DNA of 64,000 nt from Bifidobacterium dentium JCM 1195 = DSM 20436 (GTDB lineage Bacteria; Actinomycetota; Actinomycetes; Actinomycetales; Bifidobacteriaceae), in NCBI RefSeq assembly GCF_001042595.1, contig NZ_AP012326.1, positions 1,364,001 through 1,428,000 of the forward strand, read 5' to 3'. Below the pieces are notes generated by a model that worked only from the letters and a program-made list of their open reading frames with translations, had not been told where the DNA came from and did not search any database. Position 1 is the stretch's first letter, and each line of letters begins with the position of its first letter. This document shows positions 1-9,639 of the stretch, piece after piece. The position numbers and the translations under genes were made by a program.

Positions 1-67
1 TCACGGGCAACAGGCGCCAGTCCCTGCTGCCTCGCTCACGTTCGGACCACCGACCTTTCCCGTTCAT
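1..67 (-). CDS. comEC: ComEC DNA-uptake channel, N-terminal fragment
   Basis: Only the first 22 codons are inside the window; they read MNGKGRWSERERGSRDWRLL and onward. The ATG overlaps the comEA stop codon as ATGA, the usual arrangement of translationally coupled comEA-comEC. ComEC is the membrane channel that takes single-stranded DNA into the cell. The identification rests on position directly behind comEA and on the short Arg/Trp-rich cytosolic N-terminus; no membrane segment or catalytic domain is visible here, so the call is inference from context. Confidence 0.6.
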   Translation of the reverse strand, partial: MNGKGRWSERERGSRDWRLLPV

Positions 68-726
68 CGCACGCATACCTGATCACGGAATTTGGCCAAC
101 GTCTTGCTTCCGATGCCTTTGACCTCCATCAGCTGATCCACATTGTCGAAACGACCGAACTGCATGCGGTAATCAAGTATGCGTTGCGCGGTAACCGGAC
201 CGATTCCCTCCAGCGTCTGCAGTTCCTCCAAGCCTGCGGTATTGAGGTCAAGAAGGTCGGAAGTGGGATCGGCATCGGTCGATTCGGATCGTGCCGTATC
301 CGGCTGTGCGGATGAGGCGGATGTCGACGGCGATGTGCCGGATGAAGGATGTGCGGTTTGCCGTACCGTGGGTTGCGTGGATTGCAGTTGTGCATAGTGG
401 GTCGCCTGTTGGATAAGCATGGTCAGGCTTGCGCATAACGCGCAGGTCAGGGTCAGCATCGCAATGACCGCATGAATCGGCTGAAATATGATGCGTGGCT
501 TATCTCTTCGGCTGCGATTGAGCGGCTCTTCGGAGTCTGATGGCTGGACACCCGCCAAATCGGCCAGTGATGGTTTGGCTGCAACGGCACGCCGCACTTG
601 CGATGATGCCCGGGCGTACGATCGTGCGGGTTGAGGACAGTACGCAGACGGATGAGGCTCAGGCCTTGACGTTGTTTCGGGAGCATTCAACCGTTGCAGC
701 CGCGTCATCGGTGCGGCTGCGCCCAT
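64..726 (-). CDS. comEA: ComEA-type helix-hairpin-helix DNA-binding protein
   Basis: The product is about 220 aa. It has a basic N-terminal cytosolic stretch, one membrane segment (around the sequence IHAVIAMLTLTCALCASLTM), a Ser/Thr/Pro-rich linker, and a C-terminal pair of helix-hairpin-helix motifs recognisable from LNTAGLEELQTLEGIGPVTA and VKGIGSKTLAKF. This is the standard layout of the competence DNA receptor. A longer reading from an ATG at 756 is possible, but that ATG lies inside the leuS terminator hairpin. The ATG at 726 has an AGAAAGAAG stretch upstream and is preferred. The gene overlaps comEC by four bases. Confidence 0.85.
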   Translation of the reverse strand: MGAAAPMTRLQRLNAPETTSRPEPHPSAYCPQPARSYARASSQVRRAVAAKPSLADLAGVQPSDSEEPLNRSRRDKPRIIFQPIHAVIAMLTLTCALCASLTMLIQQATHYAQLQSTQPTVRQTAHPSSGTSPSTSASSAQPDTARSESTDADPTSDLLDLNTAGLEELQTLEGIGPVTAQRILDYRMQFGRFDNVDQLMEVKGIGSKTLAKFRDQVCVR

Positions 727-746
727 ATGCTTCTTTCTGATAACGA

Positions 747-786
747 AAACGCCCATGACTCCACGCTGATGGAATCATGGGCGTTT
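747..786 (-). terminator. Terminator hairpin after leuS
   Basis: A perfect 12-bp inverted repeat (AAACGCCCATGA at 747-758 with TCATGGGCGTTT at 775-786) has a 16-base loop. Read on the minus strand it lies about 105 bases beyond the leuS stop and is followed by TTTTCG, so it can act as an intrinsic terminator. It also separates leuS from comEA. Confidence 0.7.
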
Positions 787-890
787 GTCCAGTCGAAACG
801 GCCCTTGTGGTCGAAGGACGTCAGTTATCCACAGGCTCGGCGTGTCGCCAAGCGGGAGAACGATTCAGTCCTTTCGAAGGCCTTCGGTCG

Positions 891-3863
891 TCATTCCGCG
901 GGGACGATCGAAACGATCTTCGGCGCTTTGACGATCACCTTGCGTGGCTCCTTGCCGCCAAGACGGTCGGCGACCGCTTCGAGGGCCATCTGCTCAAGCT
1001 CCTTCGGATCGATATCCGGAGTGACCTCGAGTTTGGCACGCACCTTGCCTTTGATCTGCACCACTGCGGTAACGGTGTCCTGGCCGACATAACGTTCATC
1101 GGCCTTAGGCCAGTCGGCATGGGCCAGCGATTCGTCATGGCCGAGCCTGTTCCACAGTTCTTCGCAGATGTGCGGTGCAATCGGTGAAAGCATCAGAATC
1201 AGCGGTTCGATGGCGGCACGCGGCACATCATCAAGGCCAGTCAGATGATTGTTGAGCACAATGAGCTTGGCGATGGCGGTGTTGGGGCGCATGGCCTCCA
1301 TTTCCACGGTCACGTCGGCAATCGTGTTGTTCAGGAGTTTCAGGGTCTTGGAGTCGAGGTCACCCTCGCTGACGCGAACCTCACCGGTGGTCTCGTCGAT
1401 GACGTTACGCCACAGACGCTGCAGGAAACGCATGGAGCCGACCACGTTGCGGGTGTTCCACGGACGGGATTCGGCCAGCGGTCCCATGCCCATCTCGTAT
1501 AGGCGGAAGGTATCCGCGCCGTAGTTCTCGTACATGTCATCCGGGGTGATGATGTTCTTCAGGCTCTTGCCCATCTTGCCGAACTCGCGGTTGGCGTGTT
1601 CGCCGTTCCAGGTGAAGGTCGGTTCGCCATTGGCATCGGCAGGACCTTCCACCACTTCGGCGGCCGGCACGTACTGGCCACGGTCGTCGGTGTAGGCATA
1701 GGCCTGGATCATGCCCTGATTGAACAGCTTATGGAACGGTTCGGCGGAGTCGACGAAGCCGAGGTCGAAGAGCACCTTGTGCCAGAAACGCGAATACAGC
1801 AGATGCAGTACGGCATGCTCCACGCCACCGATGTACAGGTCCACGCCACCGGCCTTGCCGGTGGTCTCGTTATGGTTCGGACCCATCCAGTAATCGTATT
1901 CGTCCTTCTCCACCATGTGTTCGGTGTCGGTCGGATCGAGGTATCGCATGTAATACCAGCAGGAGCCGGCCCAGTTCGGCATGGTGTTGGTGTCACGGTA
2001 GTAGGTCTTCTTGCCGTCGCCCAGATCAAGCTCGACCTTGACCCAATCCTCATTGCGGCTCAACGGTGCTTCCGGGTTGGATTCGGCATCTTCGGGGTCG
2101 AAGGTCTTCGGGCTGTAGTCCGGCACATCCGGCAGGTTGATCGGCAGCTGTTCGTCGGGCAGCAGATGCGGGGTGCCGTCCTCACCGTAGACGATCGGGA
2201 ACGGCTCGCCCCAATAGCGCTGGCGGCTGAAGAGCCAATCGCGCAGACGGTAGCTGACGGTGCCCTTGCCGACACCTGCGGATTCAAGCCATGCATTGAC
2301 CTTGTCAATGGCCTCGTCGACGCGCAGACCGTCGAGACTCAGGGCATCGCCCTTGGTCTTGGTGGACGCTACGGAAGAGTTGATCACGATGCCGTCGTGG
2401 GAGACGAACGGAGCCTTGCCCTCGTAGTCGGCCAGGTCATCGCCGGATTCCGGCAGTGGCTTGACGGTATATATGACCGGCAGACCGAACTTGACGGCGA
2501 AATCATAGTCACGCTGATCGCCACCCGGCACAGCCATGATGGCACCAGTGCCATAATCCATGAGCACGTAATCGGCGGTGAACAGCGGCAGCTTGGCTCC
2601 GGTAATCGGGTTGATGGCATACAGGCCAGTGAACAGACCCGTCTTTTCGCCCGCCTCGTCGACACGGTCCTTGGCGGTCTTGGCTTCGGCGGCCAGACGG
2701 TAGGATTGCACGGCTTCGACCGGAGTGGCATAGCCACCCTTCCAGTTCTCCGGGGTTTCGGCAGGCCACTCGTCGGGGACATCGGCGAGCAGGTGGTGCT
2801 CCGGAGACACGACGGCGAATGTGGTGCCGAACAGGGTGTCGGGACGAGTGGTGTAGATCTCCATGTCCCTGATACCGTTCGGGGTTTCGACGGTGAAATG
2901 CACGGAGGCGCCATGGGACTCGCCAATCCAGTTACGCTGCATCAGCTTGACTTTTTCCGGCCAATCGATGCCGTCGAGATCCTCGATCAGACGGTGACCG
3001 TAGGCGGTAATGCGCATGGACCATTGGCGTAGCTCGCGCTGGAACACCGGGAAATTGCCTCGTTCGGACTTGCCTTCGGCGGTGACCTCCTCGTTGGCGA
3101 GCACGGTACCCAGTCCCGGACACCAGTTGACCGGGGACTTAGAGATGTATGCCAGACGGAAGTCGTTGAGCACATCCGCCCGTTCGGCTTCATTCAAGTC
3201 GGCCCAGGACCTGCCCTCACAACCCGGAATGGCGCGCGCACCGGATTCGAACTGTTCGACCAGCTCGCTGATCGGTCTTGCGCAGCCTTTGGAACCGCTC
3301 GGATTGACGGCTTCCTCGTCATACCAAGCGTCATAGATGCGTGAGAAGATCCACTGGGTCCAACGCACATAACCCGGATCGATGGTGGCGAAGGAGCGAC
3401 GGTTATCAAAGCTCAGACCCATGCGATGCAACTGGCGGCGCATGTTGGCGATGTTCTGTTCGGTGGTGATGCGTGGATGCTGGCCGGTCTGTACGGCGTA
3501 CTGCTCGGCGGGAAGGCCAAAGGCGTCATAGCCCATGGCATGCAACACGTTCTCACCCTTCATGCGGTGATAACGGCTGACCACATCGGTGGCGAGATAC
3601 CCCAGCGGGTGGCCCACGTGCAGGCCCTTGCCCGATGGATATGGGAACATGTCCATGGCGAAGTAGGATGGACGGCCTTCCGCGTTGTGGCCCTTGCCAT
3701 CCTTCAGCTCGCCATTGACGTTGGCCGCCCAGAACGTACCCTCGTCATCCCAGATCTTCTGCCATTTCTCCTCAACGCCTTGAGCCAGCTTCGCATTGTA
3801 GCGAAACGACGGCTCGGCGGATTCGTTCGACTGCGCCTGTGCGCTTTTCTCGGTGTCATTCAT
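891..3863 (-). CDS. leuS: Leucyl-tRNA synthetase
   Basis: The product is about 990 aa, the expected size for an actinobacterial class Ia LeuRS, which charges tRNA-Leu in the cytoplasm. The N-terminal HIGH-type signature is [12 protein letters not shown] (about residue 80). The KMSKS-type loop is [10 protein letters not shown] (about residue 764). A CP1 editing region lies between them, with [12 protein letters not shown] characteristic of the Leu/Ile/Val group. The C-terminus contains the anticodon-binding region. The open frame extends 19 codons upstream, but the ATG at 3863 (MNDTEKSAQ) gives a normal N-terminus and is chosen. It stands alone with a terminator hairpin downstream. Confidence 0.97.
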   Translation of the reverse strand: MNDTEKSAQAQSNESAEPSFRYNAKLAQGVEEKWQKIWDDEGTFWAANVNGELKDGKGHNAEGRPSYFAMDMFPYPSGKGLHVGHPLGYLATDVVSRYHRMKGENVLHAMGYDAFGLPAEQYAVQTGQHPRITTEQNIANMRRQLHRMGLSFDNRRSFATIDPGYVRWTQWIFSRIYDAWYDEEAVNPSGSKGCARPISELVEQFESGARAIPGCEGRSWADLNEAERADVLNDFRLAYISKSPVNWCPGLGTVLANEEVTAEGKSERGNFPVFQRELRQWSMRITAYGHRLIEDLDGIDWPEKVKLMQRNWIGESHGASVHFTVETPNGIRDMEIYTTRPDTLFGTTFAVVSPEHHLLADVPDEWPAETPENWKGGYATPVEAVQSYRLAAEAKTAKDRVDEAGEKTGLFTGLYAINPITGAKLPLFTADYVLMDYGTGAIMAVPGGDQRDYDFAVKFGLPVIYTVKPLPESGDDLADYEGKAPFVSHDGIVINSSVASTKTKGDALSLDGLRVDEAIDKVNAWLESAGVGKGTVSYRLRDWLFSRQRYWGEPFPIVYGEDGTPHLLPDEQLPINLPDVPDYSPKTFDPEDAESNPEAPLSRNEDWVKVELDLGDGKKTYYRDTNTMPNWAGSCWYYMRYLDPTDTEHMVEKDEYDYWMGPNHNETTGKAGGVDLYIGGVEHAVLHLLYSRFWHKVLFDLGFVDSAEPFHKLFNQGMIQAYAYTDDRGQYVPAAEVVEGPADANGEPTFTWNGEHANREFGKMGKSLKNIITPDDMYENYGADTFRLYEMGMGPLAESRPWNTRNVVGSMRFLQRLWRNVIDETTGEVRVSEGDLDSKTLKLLNNTIADVTVEMEAMRPNTAIAKLIVLNNHLTGLDDVPRAAIEPLILMLSPIAPHICEELWNRLGHDESLAHADWPKADERYVGQDTVTAVVQIKGKVRAKLEVTPDIDPKELEQMALEAVADRLGGKEPRKVIVKAPKIVSIVPAE

Positions 3864-3935
3864 AATGCATGAAACTAGCCGCGCAACTGGACACTTGGCA
3901 AGGCGATAATCATTATCCAAGAAGCGGCATGCAGA

Positions 3936-4781
3936 TTAGTTTTTCCGCCGCACCGTAGGCGGGTTCGACGAAACGTCGACGGTGTATCCGATATCCTGCT
4001 TCAGGGCTTGCACCGCACTCGACCATGAACCGTCCGCGACCATGGCTTTGAGTGCCGCGTCAATCTGTCCGACCAGCTCGCTCTTACCATTCCTGACGGC
4101 GATGCCATAGGATTGTTCGCCGAACGGTTCGCCGACCACCTTCAGGTAGCCGCCTCCCCTGTCGGCCGCAAGTCCCGTAAGAATGGCGTCATCGGAGATG
4201 ATGGCGTCGGCTTCGCCTATCATCAGCGCCGTGACGCACTGCGGATAGGTGTCACGTTCCTCGACCGTCATCTTGTCGGTCAGGTTCCGCATATCGGAGC
4301 CGGAGATGGATCCCTTGGCCGTGCATACGGTTTTGCCGTCCAGATCATCGACACTCAGGATCCCATCCTTATCATCGGCACGAATCAGCAAATCCCGACG
4401 TACCGTAAGATACGGTCCGGCAAAGGTCACTTCGTCGTCATGGTCGGTGTTCGTCGCGAAGGAATCCACGACCATATCGACATCCCCCGAAGTCAATGCC
4501 GAAACGCGAGTCGAGGGAATCACCTTTGCGAACACGACCTGCTTGTCGGCAAATCCTAGGTATTGTGCGACGTATCGGGCTACGGTGATGTCGAACCCGG
4601 AATAATCCTTACCGTGCAGCAAGCCGAGTCCCGGCTGATCGGTGGCTACGCCGATGGTGATGGTCGGCCCCTGCGCCTGGCCGTTGGTCACCACAGAGAT
4701 GGAGGTGCCGCATGCGCTCACGCCAACCACAATCGACGCGGCACACAGCATCGCCGCAATGTTCCGTATCCCGTGCGTCAT
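3936..4781 (-). CDS. Family 3 (amino-acid type) solute-binding lipoprotein
   Basis: The product is 281 aa from the ATG at 4781, which is preceded by GGAGGG. The longer open frame to 4841 lacks a ribosome site and would bury the signal peptide. The signal peptide ends in the lipobox VGVSACG, so the mature protein is anchored to the membrane by Cys. The rest has bacterial family 3 binding-protein features (TIGVATDQPGLG, YSGFDITVARYVAQYLG, DMVVDSFATNTD, LDGKTVCTAKGS), as in glutamate/polar amino-acid ABC transporters. No permease or ATPase gene is adjacent, so the partner transporter is unknown. Confidence 0.85.
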   Translation of the reverse strand: MTHGIRNIAAMLCAASIVVGVSACGTSISVVTNGQAQGPTITIGVATDQPGLGLLHGKDYSGFDITVARYVAQYLGFADKQVVFAKVIPSTRVSALTSGDVDMVVDSFATNTDHDDEVTFAGPYLTVRRDLLIRADDKDGILSVDDLDGKTVCTAKGSISGSDMRNLTDKMTVEERDTYPQCVTALMIGEADAIISDDAILTGLAADRGGGYLKVVGEPFGEQSYGIAVRNGKSELVGQIDAALKAMVADGSWSSAVQALKQDIGYTVDVSSNPPTVRRKN

Positions 4782-4844
4782 GTAACCGCCCTCCGAACAC
4801 CCATCATGCGCCGGCGGCGGGACCACCGGCCGGTGACGCACAAT

Positions 4845-5804
4845 CTACTTGAACATGCGTGAACGAGTAAGGAACCAAGTGACGATTCCCGAAAGCACCA
4901 GTGAGATCAGGATGATCACCACGAAGCCCCACGGCTTGTCGGACAACGGCATGCCCAACATGCCTTGCTGGAAGTTCATGCCGTACATGGAGAAGATCAA
5001 CGTCGGTATCGACAGCGTGATGGAGATGATGGTGAAGATGCGCATCACGTTGTTCAGGTTGTTCGACACGATCGACGCGAAGGCGTCGGTCATGTTCGCA
5101 AGAACGCCGCTGTAGATGTTGGCCATCTCGATTGCCTGCTTGTTTTCCGTGATGACGTCGTCGAGCAGATCCTCATCCTCCGGGTACTGCTTGATACGGG
5201 GCAGGGTCGTTAGCTTCTCCATCACGATTTCATTCGATTTGAGTGACGTGGTGAAGTAGACCAAGGTCTTGCTCAGTTCAAGTAGCATGAGGATCTCACG
5301 ATTCTGCATGGAATGGCGCAGTTTCAGTTCGAGCTTGTCGCTCTCGCGGTCGATGATGCGTAGGTAACGCAGATACATGGTGGCGTTGCGGTAGAGGATC
5401 TGCAGGATGAAACGCGTTTTCATGTACGTGTTGAAACCGCGGATGGTACCTTCCATGAACGGATGCAGCACCGGGGTGTCCTGCATGCAGACGGTGATGA
5501 TCATCGACTGCGTGATGATGATCGACAACGGGATGGTCTCGTACCAGTCACGACCGCCGCGTTCCTCGACGGTCGGGATGTCAACGATGATCATCGTGTA
5601 ATCATCCTCGACATCGACTCGCGAGCGCTCTTCGTCATCCAGCGGGGCGCGCAGGTCGGCCAGGTCGATGCCGGTTTCTTGGGCGACGCTGGCGAGCTCC
5701 ACGTCGGTTGGTTCGGACAGGCACAGCCAGGAGCCGTTCTCAGGTTTTTGAATCTGTTCCACCTGGCCGTTAATCGTTCTGAACATTCTCAACATGTCTC
5801 TCAC
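4845..5804 (-). CDS. corA: CorA-family divalent metal ion transporter
   Basis: The product is 319 aa with a large N-terminal cytosolic domain and a long helical region. Two C-terminal membrane helices flank the family signature YGMNF (the GMN loop), and the tail is basic (TRSRMFK). CorA-type pentamers pass Mg2+ or related ions (Co2+, Zn2+) across the membrane. The stop lies 63 bases upstream of the solute-binding gene start, so the two may be cotranscribed, although no functional link is evident. The start at 5804 is not firmly fixed because a second in-frame ATG (MFRT) lies nearby. Confidence 0.9.
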   Translation of the reverse strand: MRDMLRMFRTINGQVEQIQKPENGSWLCLSEPTDVELASVAQETGIDLADLRAPLDDEERSRVDVEDDYTMIIVDIPTVEERGGRDWYETIPLSIIITQSMIITVCMQDTPVLHPFMEGTIRGFNTYMKTRFILQILYRNATMYLRYLRIIDRESDKLELKLRHSMQNREILMLLELSKTLVYFTTSLKSNEIVMEKLTTLPRIKQYPEDEDLLDDVITENKQAIEMANIYSGVLANMTDAFASIVSNNLNNVMRIFTIISITLSIPTLIFSMYGMNFQQGMLGMPLSDKPWGFVVIILISLVLSGIVTWFLTRSRMFK

Positions 5805-6002
5805 CCGCCTTTCGCGCTTTCTGACGTTCTATCGCTGTACGGTAGCCCGAGATCCGCGGCAGGAAACCGTGTGACCGGGCATACAACCTCATTAAGGATA
5901 GTCCTATGCGCAGAATTTGCGATGCGCAAGGTGAAACGTTAACCGACTGTTCATGTTCCGGCTGTGGAATCGGGGTTTCTCGGGGTGTGTCCGTGAGCCC
6001 CT

Positions 6003-6839
6003 TTACTGCATGATCGGTTTCCATTGCGGCATGTTCGGTTCTCTGAGGTCGTCGGGTCCGTTCTCCCAGTCGGTGAATGCTGCAATGGCCGGACCTTGGT
6101 TGAATTCGTCAAGTGTCCATCGGGGTCGTTCCGCATCGCCGGCAGGCGTCATGCGTGACCAGAAGGCGTTGCGCATGGAGCCAAGGTTGTTGAGACTGTC
6201 GGGGTCCATGCCGAGCAGTGTTTCGATGGTGGCGACGATCCAGGATCCGTGGCCGACGATAAGCAGTGTGGTCGGCACGATGTTTTCGCGGTGTCGGTCA
6301 AGAATGTCGAGCACCGCCCGGCTTCCTCGTTGTCCGGTGTGGGTGCGGCTTTCCACGCCATGGTTGAGTTCTCCGCCGGTATGTGAGCGCCATGAGTCGT
6401 AGTCCGGGGCGTTGGCTTCTCGTATTTCCTCACGGGTCATGCCTTCCCACTCGCCGAAACTGCGTTCGCGTAGCCTGGAGTCGTATTCGACGGGCAGGCC
6501 GAGCAGGTTGGCGAAGGCGCGCGCGGTCTGTTGTGCGCGGAACAGGTCGGAGGAGATGATGGTCATCTGGCGTTTCGATGCCGGCGCTTGTGTGATTTCG
6601 TTCGGGTCGGCGAGATGCGCGTCCGGTCCGGTTGGTTGTTGCAGGGTTTCGGGATGCTGTGCCTGATTGGTGATTTTCGCCCAGTAGTATCGGCGGGCAA
6701 GTTCGTAGGCGCTTTGGTCCACCTGCCATCGGCCGACGATGTCGAGGGGGATGTCGATTTGGCCTTGCAGTCTTCTGCCAAGGTTGTAGGCGGTTCTTCC
6801 GTGGCGTAGGAACAGTACTTCGTCGATCATGATGCTCAT
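6003..6839 (-). CDS. Histidine phosphatase (phosphoglycerate-mutase superfamily)
   Basis: The product is about 278 aa. The catalytic motif LRHGRTAYNLGRRLQGQ is at the extreme N-terminus if the ATG at 6839 (MSIMIDEV) is used. The phosphate-binding RxRERSFGEWEG and the second catalytic His in LIVGHGSWIV are also present, so the enzyme looks active. The substrate is unknown. A paralogue with the same signatures lies at 13678-14424. The upstream sortase frame overlaps the first 410 bases of this gene in another frame. The open frame extends to 6938, but that part encodes no recognisable domain. Confidence 0.88.
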   Translation of the reverse strand: MSIMIDEVLFLRHGRTAYNLGRRLQGQIDIPLDIVGRWQVDQSAYELARRYYWAKITNQAQHPETLQQPTGPDAHLADPNEITQAPASKRQMTIISSDLFRAQQTARAFANLLGLPVEYDSRLRERSFGEWEGMTREEIREANAPDYDSWRSHTGGELNHGVESRTHTGQRGSRAVLDILDRHRENIVPTTLLIVGHGSWIVATIETLLGMDPDSLNNLGSMRNAFWSRMTPAGDAERPRWTLDEFNQGPAIAAFTDWENGPDDLREPNMPQWKPIMQ

Positions 6840-7722
6840 TGTATCCGTGGGGGCGTCTGCGCCAGATGCGTCGGTAATGGCGGATGATGGCGATGGTGCC
6901 GCTCCAGATGATGGCAAGTATCGCTCCCGTCGAGGCAAGGACGTTGGCTATGGCGCATCCGGGGTCTTGGGATCGTTCATCGTGGTTGGGTATGCGGGTG
7001 CCGGTGACGAGCAGTCTATGCGTGTTGATGCCGTATGGCGTGCAGGTGAGCAGTGTGACCTTGTCTTGCCCGGTTTCCGGTTTGACCCAGCTTACGTCGT
7101 CAGGAGTGACGGTGCGTATGGATTCCACTCGGTAGGTAAGCGTTTCGTCTAGTGTCGTGAGGGTGAATTCATCGCCTTTCCTGGCTTGGTCGAGCTTGGT
7201 GAACATGAGTTTGTCGGCCAATCCCCTATGTGCGGTGATTACGGCATGGGTGCCTTTGCCGCCTATGGGCAGCGATGTTCCTTGCCAGTGTCCTGCGCCG
7301 GCCGCAAGCGAGTTCTCGTCGGCACCGTGACAAATCGGCAGATTGATGCCCAACTTCGGGTATGCGATCGTGGACATGATATCGCTGGGCGGTATGACGA
7401 GCTGTTGGGCGTATTCCGGTATGGTTTCGGTTTGCCGTGCCGTTTCGGACTCGAGGTCATTGCCGCTGGCGAGCCGTTCATTGTACCGGCGCGCGTCGGT
7501 TTTCGTCTGCGTGATGATTGCGAGCGCCGTATCGTTCACGGCGCTCGCATACGCACGCGTGTCGAACATTTGTTCGATATCGTCGATGGTGCGCAGGGTG
7601 AGCGGAAGGCTGACGAGCAGGGCCGTGGCCAGCAGCATTGCCGTTCCCGCAAGCCAGCGTATGCGTAGCCGCAAGGGTGGTTCATGCCTGTGCCGTGCCT
7701 TGCCTGTCCGCCTGTCCATCAT
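6430..7722 (-). CDS. Class C sortase (pilus assembly), C-terminus reading through the next gene
   Basis: The catalytic core is intact: N-terminal membrane segment (AGTAMLLATALLVSLPLTL), the lid-like region before YPKLGINLPICHG, the catalytic His in ITAHRG, the Cys in TLLTCTPYG and the Arg in HRLLVTGTR, followed by a second membrane helix. These are features of class C sortases, which join pilin subunits. The start at 7722 is 12 bases downstream of the pilin stop, so the two form an operon. After the last helix (RHYRRIWRRR) the frame does not stop. It runs about 137 codons through the phosphatase gene in another frame, giving a low-complexity Arg/Pro-rich tail. A lost stop or a frameshift is likely. 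Confidence 0.88.
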   Translation of the reverse strand: MMDRRTGKARHRHEPPLRLRIRWLAGTAMLLATALLVSLPLTLRTIDDIEQMFDTRAYASAVNDTALAIITQTKTDARRYNERLASGNDLESETARQTETIPEYAQQLVIPPSDIMSTIAYPKLGINLPICHGADENSLAAGAGHWQGTSLPIGGKGTHAVITAHRGLADKLMFTKLDQARKGDEFTLTTLDETLTYRVESIRTVTPDDVSWVKPETGQDKVTLLTCTPYGINTHRLLVTGTRIPNHDERSQDPGCAIANVLASTGAILAIIWSGTIAIIRHYRRIWRRRPHGYNEHHDRRSTVPTPRKNRLQPWQKTARPNRHPPRHRRPMAGGPKRLRTCPPILLGENHQSGTASRNPATTNRTGRASRRPERNHTSAGIETPDDHHLLRPVPRTTDRARLRQPARPARRIRLQATRTQFRRVGRHDP

Positions 7723-7734
7723 TGCGAATTCCGT

Positions 7735-9404
7735 CTATCGGTCGGCGGATTCTCGTGTGATGCGCAGCAATGCGAGGCCTCCGGATAGCAGTGCCGCGGC
7801 CAGTAGGAGGATTGCGGTCAGTCCGGCCGCACCGGTCAATGGCATTTGCACTATCGATCGCACGTTGGTGACGGTCACGGTTTGCGTTCCGTCAAGTTTG
7901 ATCAGCTTGTTGGGGTCGGATTTCACTTCCACGCCGTACGTCCCCTGTTGCTGGTTGACGTGTACGTTGATGACGGCGCTTGGCAGCATCAGTGATGAGA
8001 AACCTTCCGGGGCCTTCTTTTCGCTGATGGTGTATTCGCCGTTCAATCCTCTGATGCTTACATTGCCGGCCAGGATCGTCGTGGTGGTCAGTTTCGCCTC
8101 ATCCTTGTCCGTGGCGAGACGGTAAGTGCCGTCGTCGATGCGGATCAGTTTCAGGGGCTCTCCTCCATTCGCACCTTCGGCAATGGTGAATTCGGCACCG
8201 CTGAGGTCTTTGCCGTCGGAGTCCACTTTCTTCAGGTTCACGGCGCCTGTGCAGACGTTGACTTCGTTGCCGGGCACATCGTTATGGTCGTTCCACGAAT
8301 TCGGGTTGTGCGAGTATTCGAGGCTGATGGAATTGGGGTTGCATTGTGGCGCGATGGCGGCGTCTCCGTTGAGTCGCGCGGTGTAGGTGACGACGATTGT
8401 CGCCCCGACCGGCAGGGCTTGCTTGGAAGCGTCGGAGACGAGCACGTCGCCTTGTGCGTCGCCGAACAGCCAACTGACCGTATTCGAGGCTATGGTCTCA
8501 TGGTAGAAGTCGGTCGGCAGGCTTTTGCCGTCAACGGTGATGGACTGTAATCCCGCATAGTCGATGCCCTTGCCGAAGGTATCGTTCAGTGCGAGGTAGT
8601 AGTGTTCGTATCCGGTCCAATTCGGGATTTTCTGCGTGATGCGGTAGGTTAGGTTCTTACCGATGGCTTCGGTGGTTCCCTCTTTCCATGCGTCGCCCTC
8701 CTTGACCCGCTTGTCGGGTGTTTCCACTTCGGAAAGCTTGTAGATGACCTGTCCGAGTTCGACGGTGCTGCCATCCGCCGTAATCAGTTGGTCTGCGCCG
8801 CTGACGCCGGTACCGTTCATCATCATGATTGACGCGGACTCGGATTGCTGCTCAACGGTGGCTGGAGTGCGGTCCACGACGGCGTAGATGCCCGGGGTCA
8901 GCACTGCTCCGGTTGAAATGGCGTCTCCGGCGGCATTGAGTTGCGTGAACTTCGTGCCTTGCTGTTGCTTGAACGCGTCCTGTTTGGCGAGGCTGTCGCA
9001 GAAATCGCGCAGTCGGCCGCCCCATGGATGAGTGTTCGCATCGGTGAGGGTCCTGACGACCCAGACCATGGGATCGAGTGTGCCGTTGACGTTCAGGTCT
9101 TTCTGCGTGGCGCCGATATCCTCGGCCGCCGACGCGATGGCATCGCGCAACGCGGGTATGGTGGTCAGGTCATATCCGACCATCTTGCCGTCGGTCACGT
9201 TGGCCGCGGTGTAGGAAGCCAACGGTATGGCCGTCAATGTCTTGCCTTTAAGACTCACCTGCGTGCCGGCCTGAACGCTCATGGATTGTTTGACTTTCAG
9301 GTCGGCCAATTGCGGTGTGGCCTGAGCCGCCGGCTGCAGGATCATCGCCGCGAGCGTCGCCATGCCAGGCCCGCCCATCGACGTCGTGTCGTTCGAGATG
9401 TCAT
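7735..9404 (-). CDS. LPXTG-anchored major pilin, with an apparent frameshift in the signal peptide
   Basis: The body (about 540 aa from the in-frame ATG at 9363) is a SpaA/FimA-type backbone pilin. An N-terminal pilin domain is followed by a Cna-B-like domain with an E-box (SEKKAPEGF), the sorting signal MPLTG, a hydrophobic stretch and a basic tail (RITRESADR). The best ribosome site (AAAGAAGG) serves the ATG at 9404. That frame gives MTSRTTRRRWAGLA and then stops, whereas the pilin frame supplies MATLAAMILQPAAQA. Joined with one extra base, the two form a textbook signal peptide, so one base appears to be missing around 9361-9367. The gene is cotranscribed with the sortase. Confidence 0.85.
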
Positions 9405-9639
9405 GGTTCACCTTCTTTGGTCTATATGTCCTCGAATGGTCGTCATCGTCCACCCGTGCAGCCCAGCATGGCAGAACCTGTCCGCCCATGCCACCGGCTC
9501 GACGGATTCTGTGGATATGTGGATGAATCATGGTTATCCACCGCAATCCACACGCTCTTATGCCCCGTCTTGCACCCTCTTCTATACTGGTTCGTCAGGG
9601 GGGTGCGCAAGCGTGCCCCATTCGGGCAGAAGGGGCCTT

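Noticed and set aside
727..756. An upstream ATG for comEA at 756
   Set aside because: It lies within the leuS terminator hairpin. The ATG at 726 has a better ribosome site and the extra ten residues carry no conserved feature.
1596..3032. A 478-codon open frame on the plus strand inside leuS
   Set aside because: It is antisense to a complete, conserved leuS gene. Its composition is that of an off-frame reading, and it has no ribosome site.
3864..3935. A possible T-box or leader regulation for leuS
   Set aside because: I looked upstream of leuS and found no T-box core or stem structure. The adjacent gene is too close for a long leader.
9405..9416. GTG at 9416 as the pilin start
   Set aside because: The GTG overlaps the ribosome site itself. 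The resulting N-terminus (VNHDISNDTTSMGGPG) lacks the basic region of a signal peptide, so a frameshift explains the region better.
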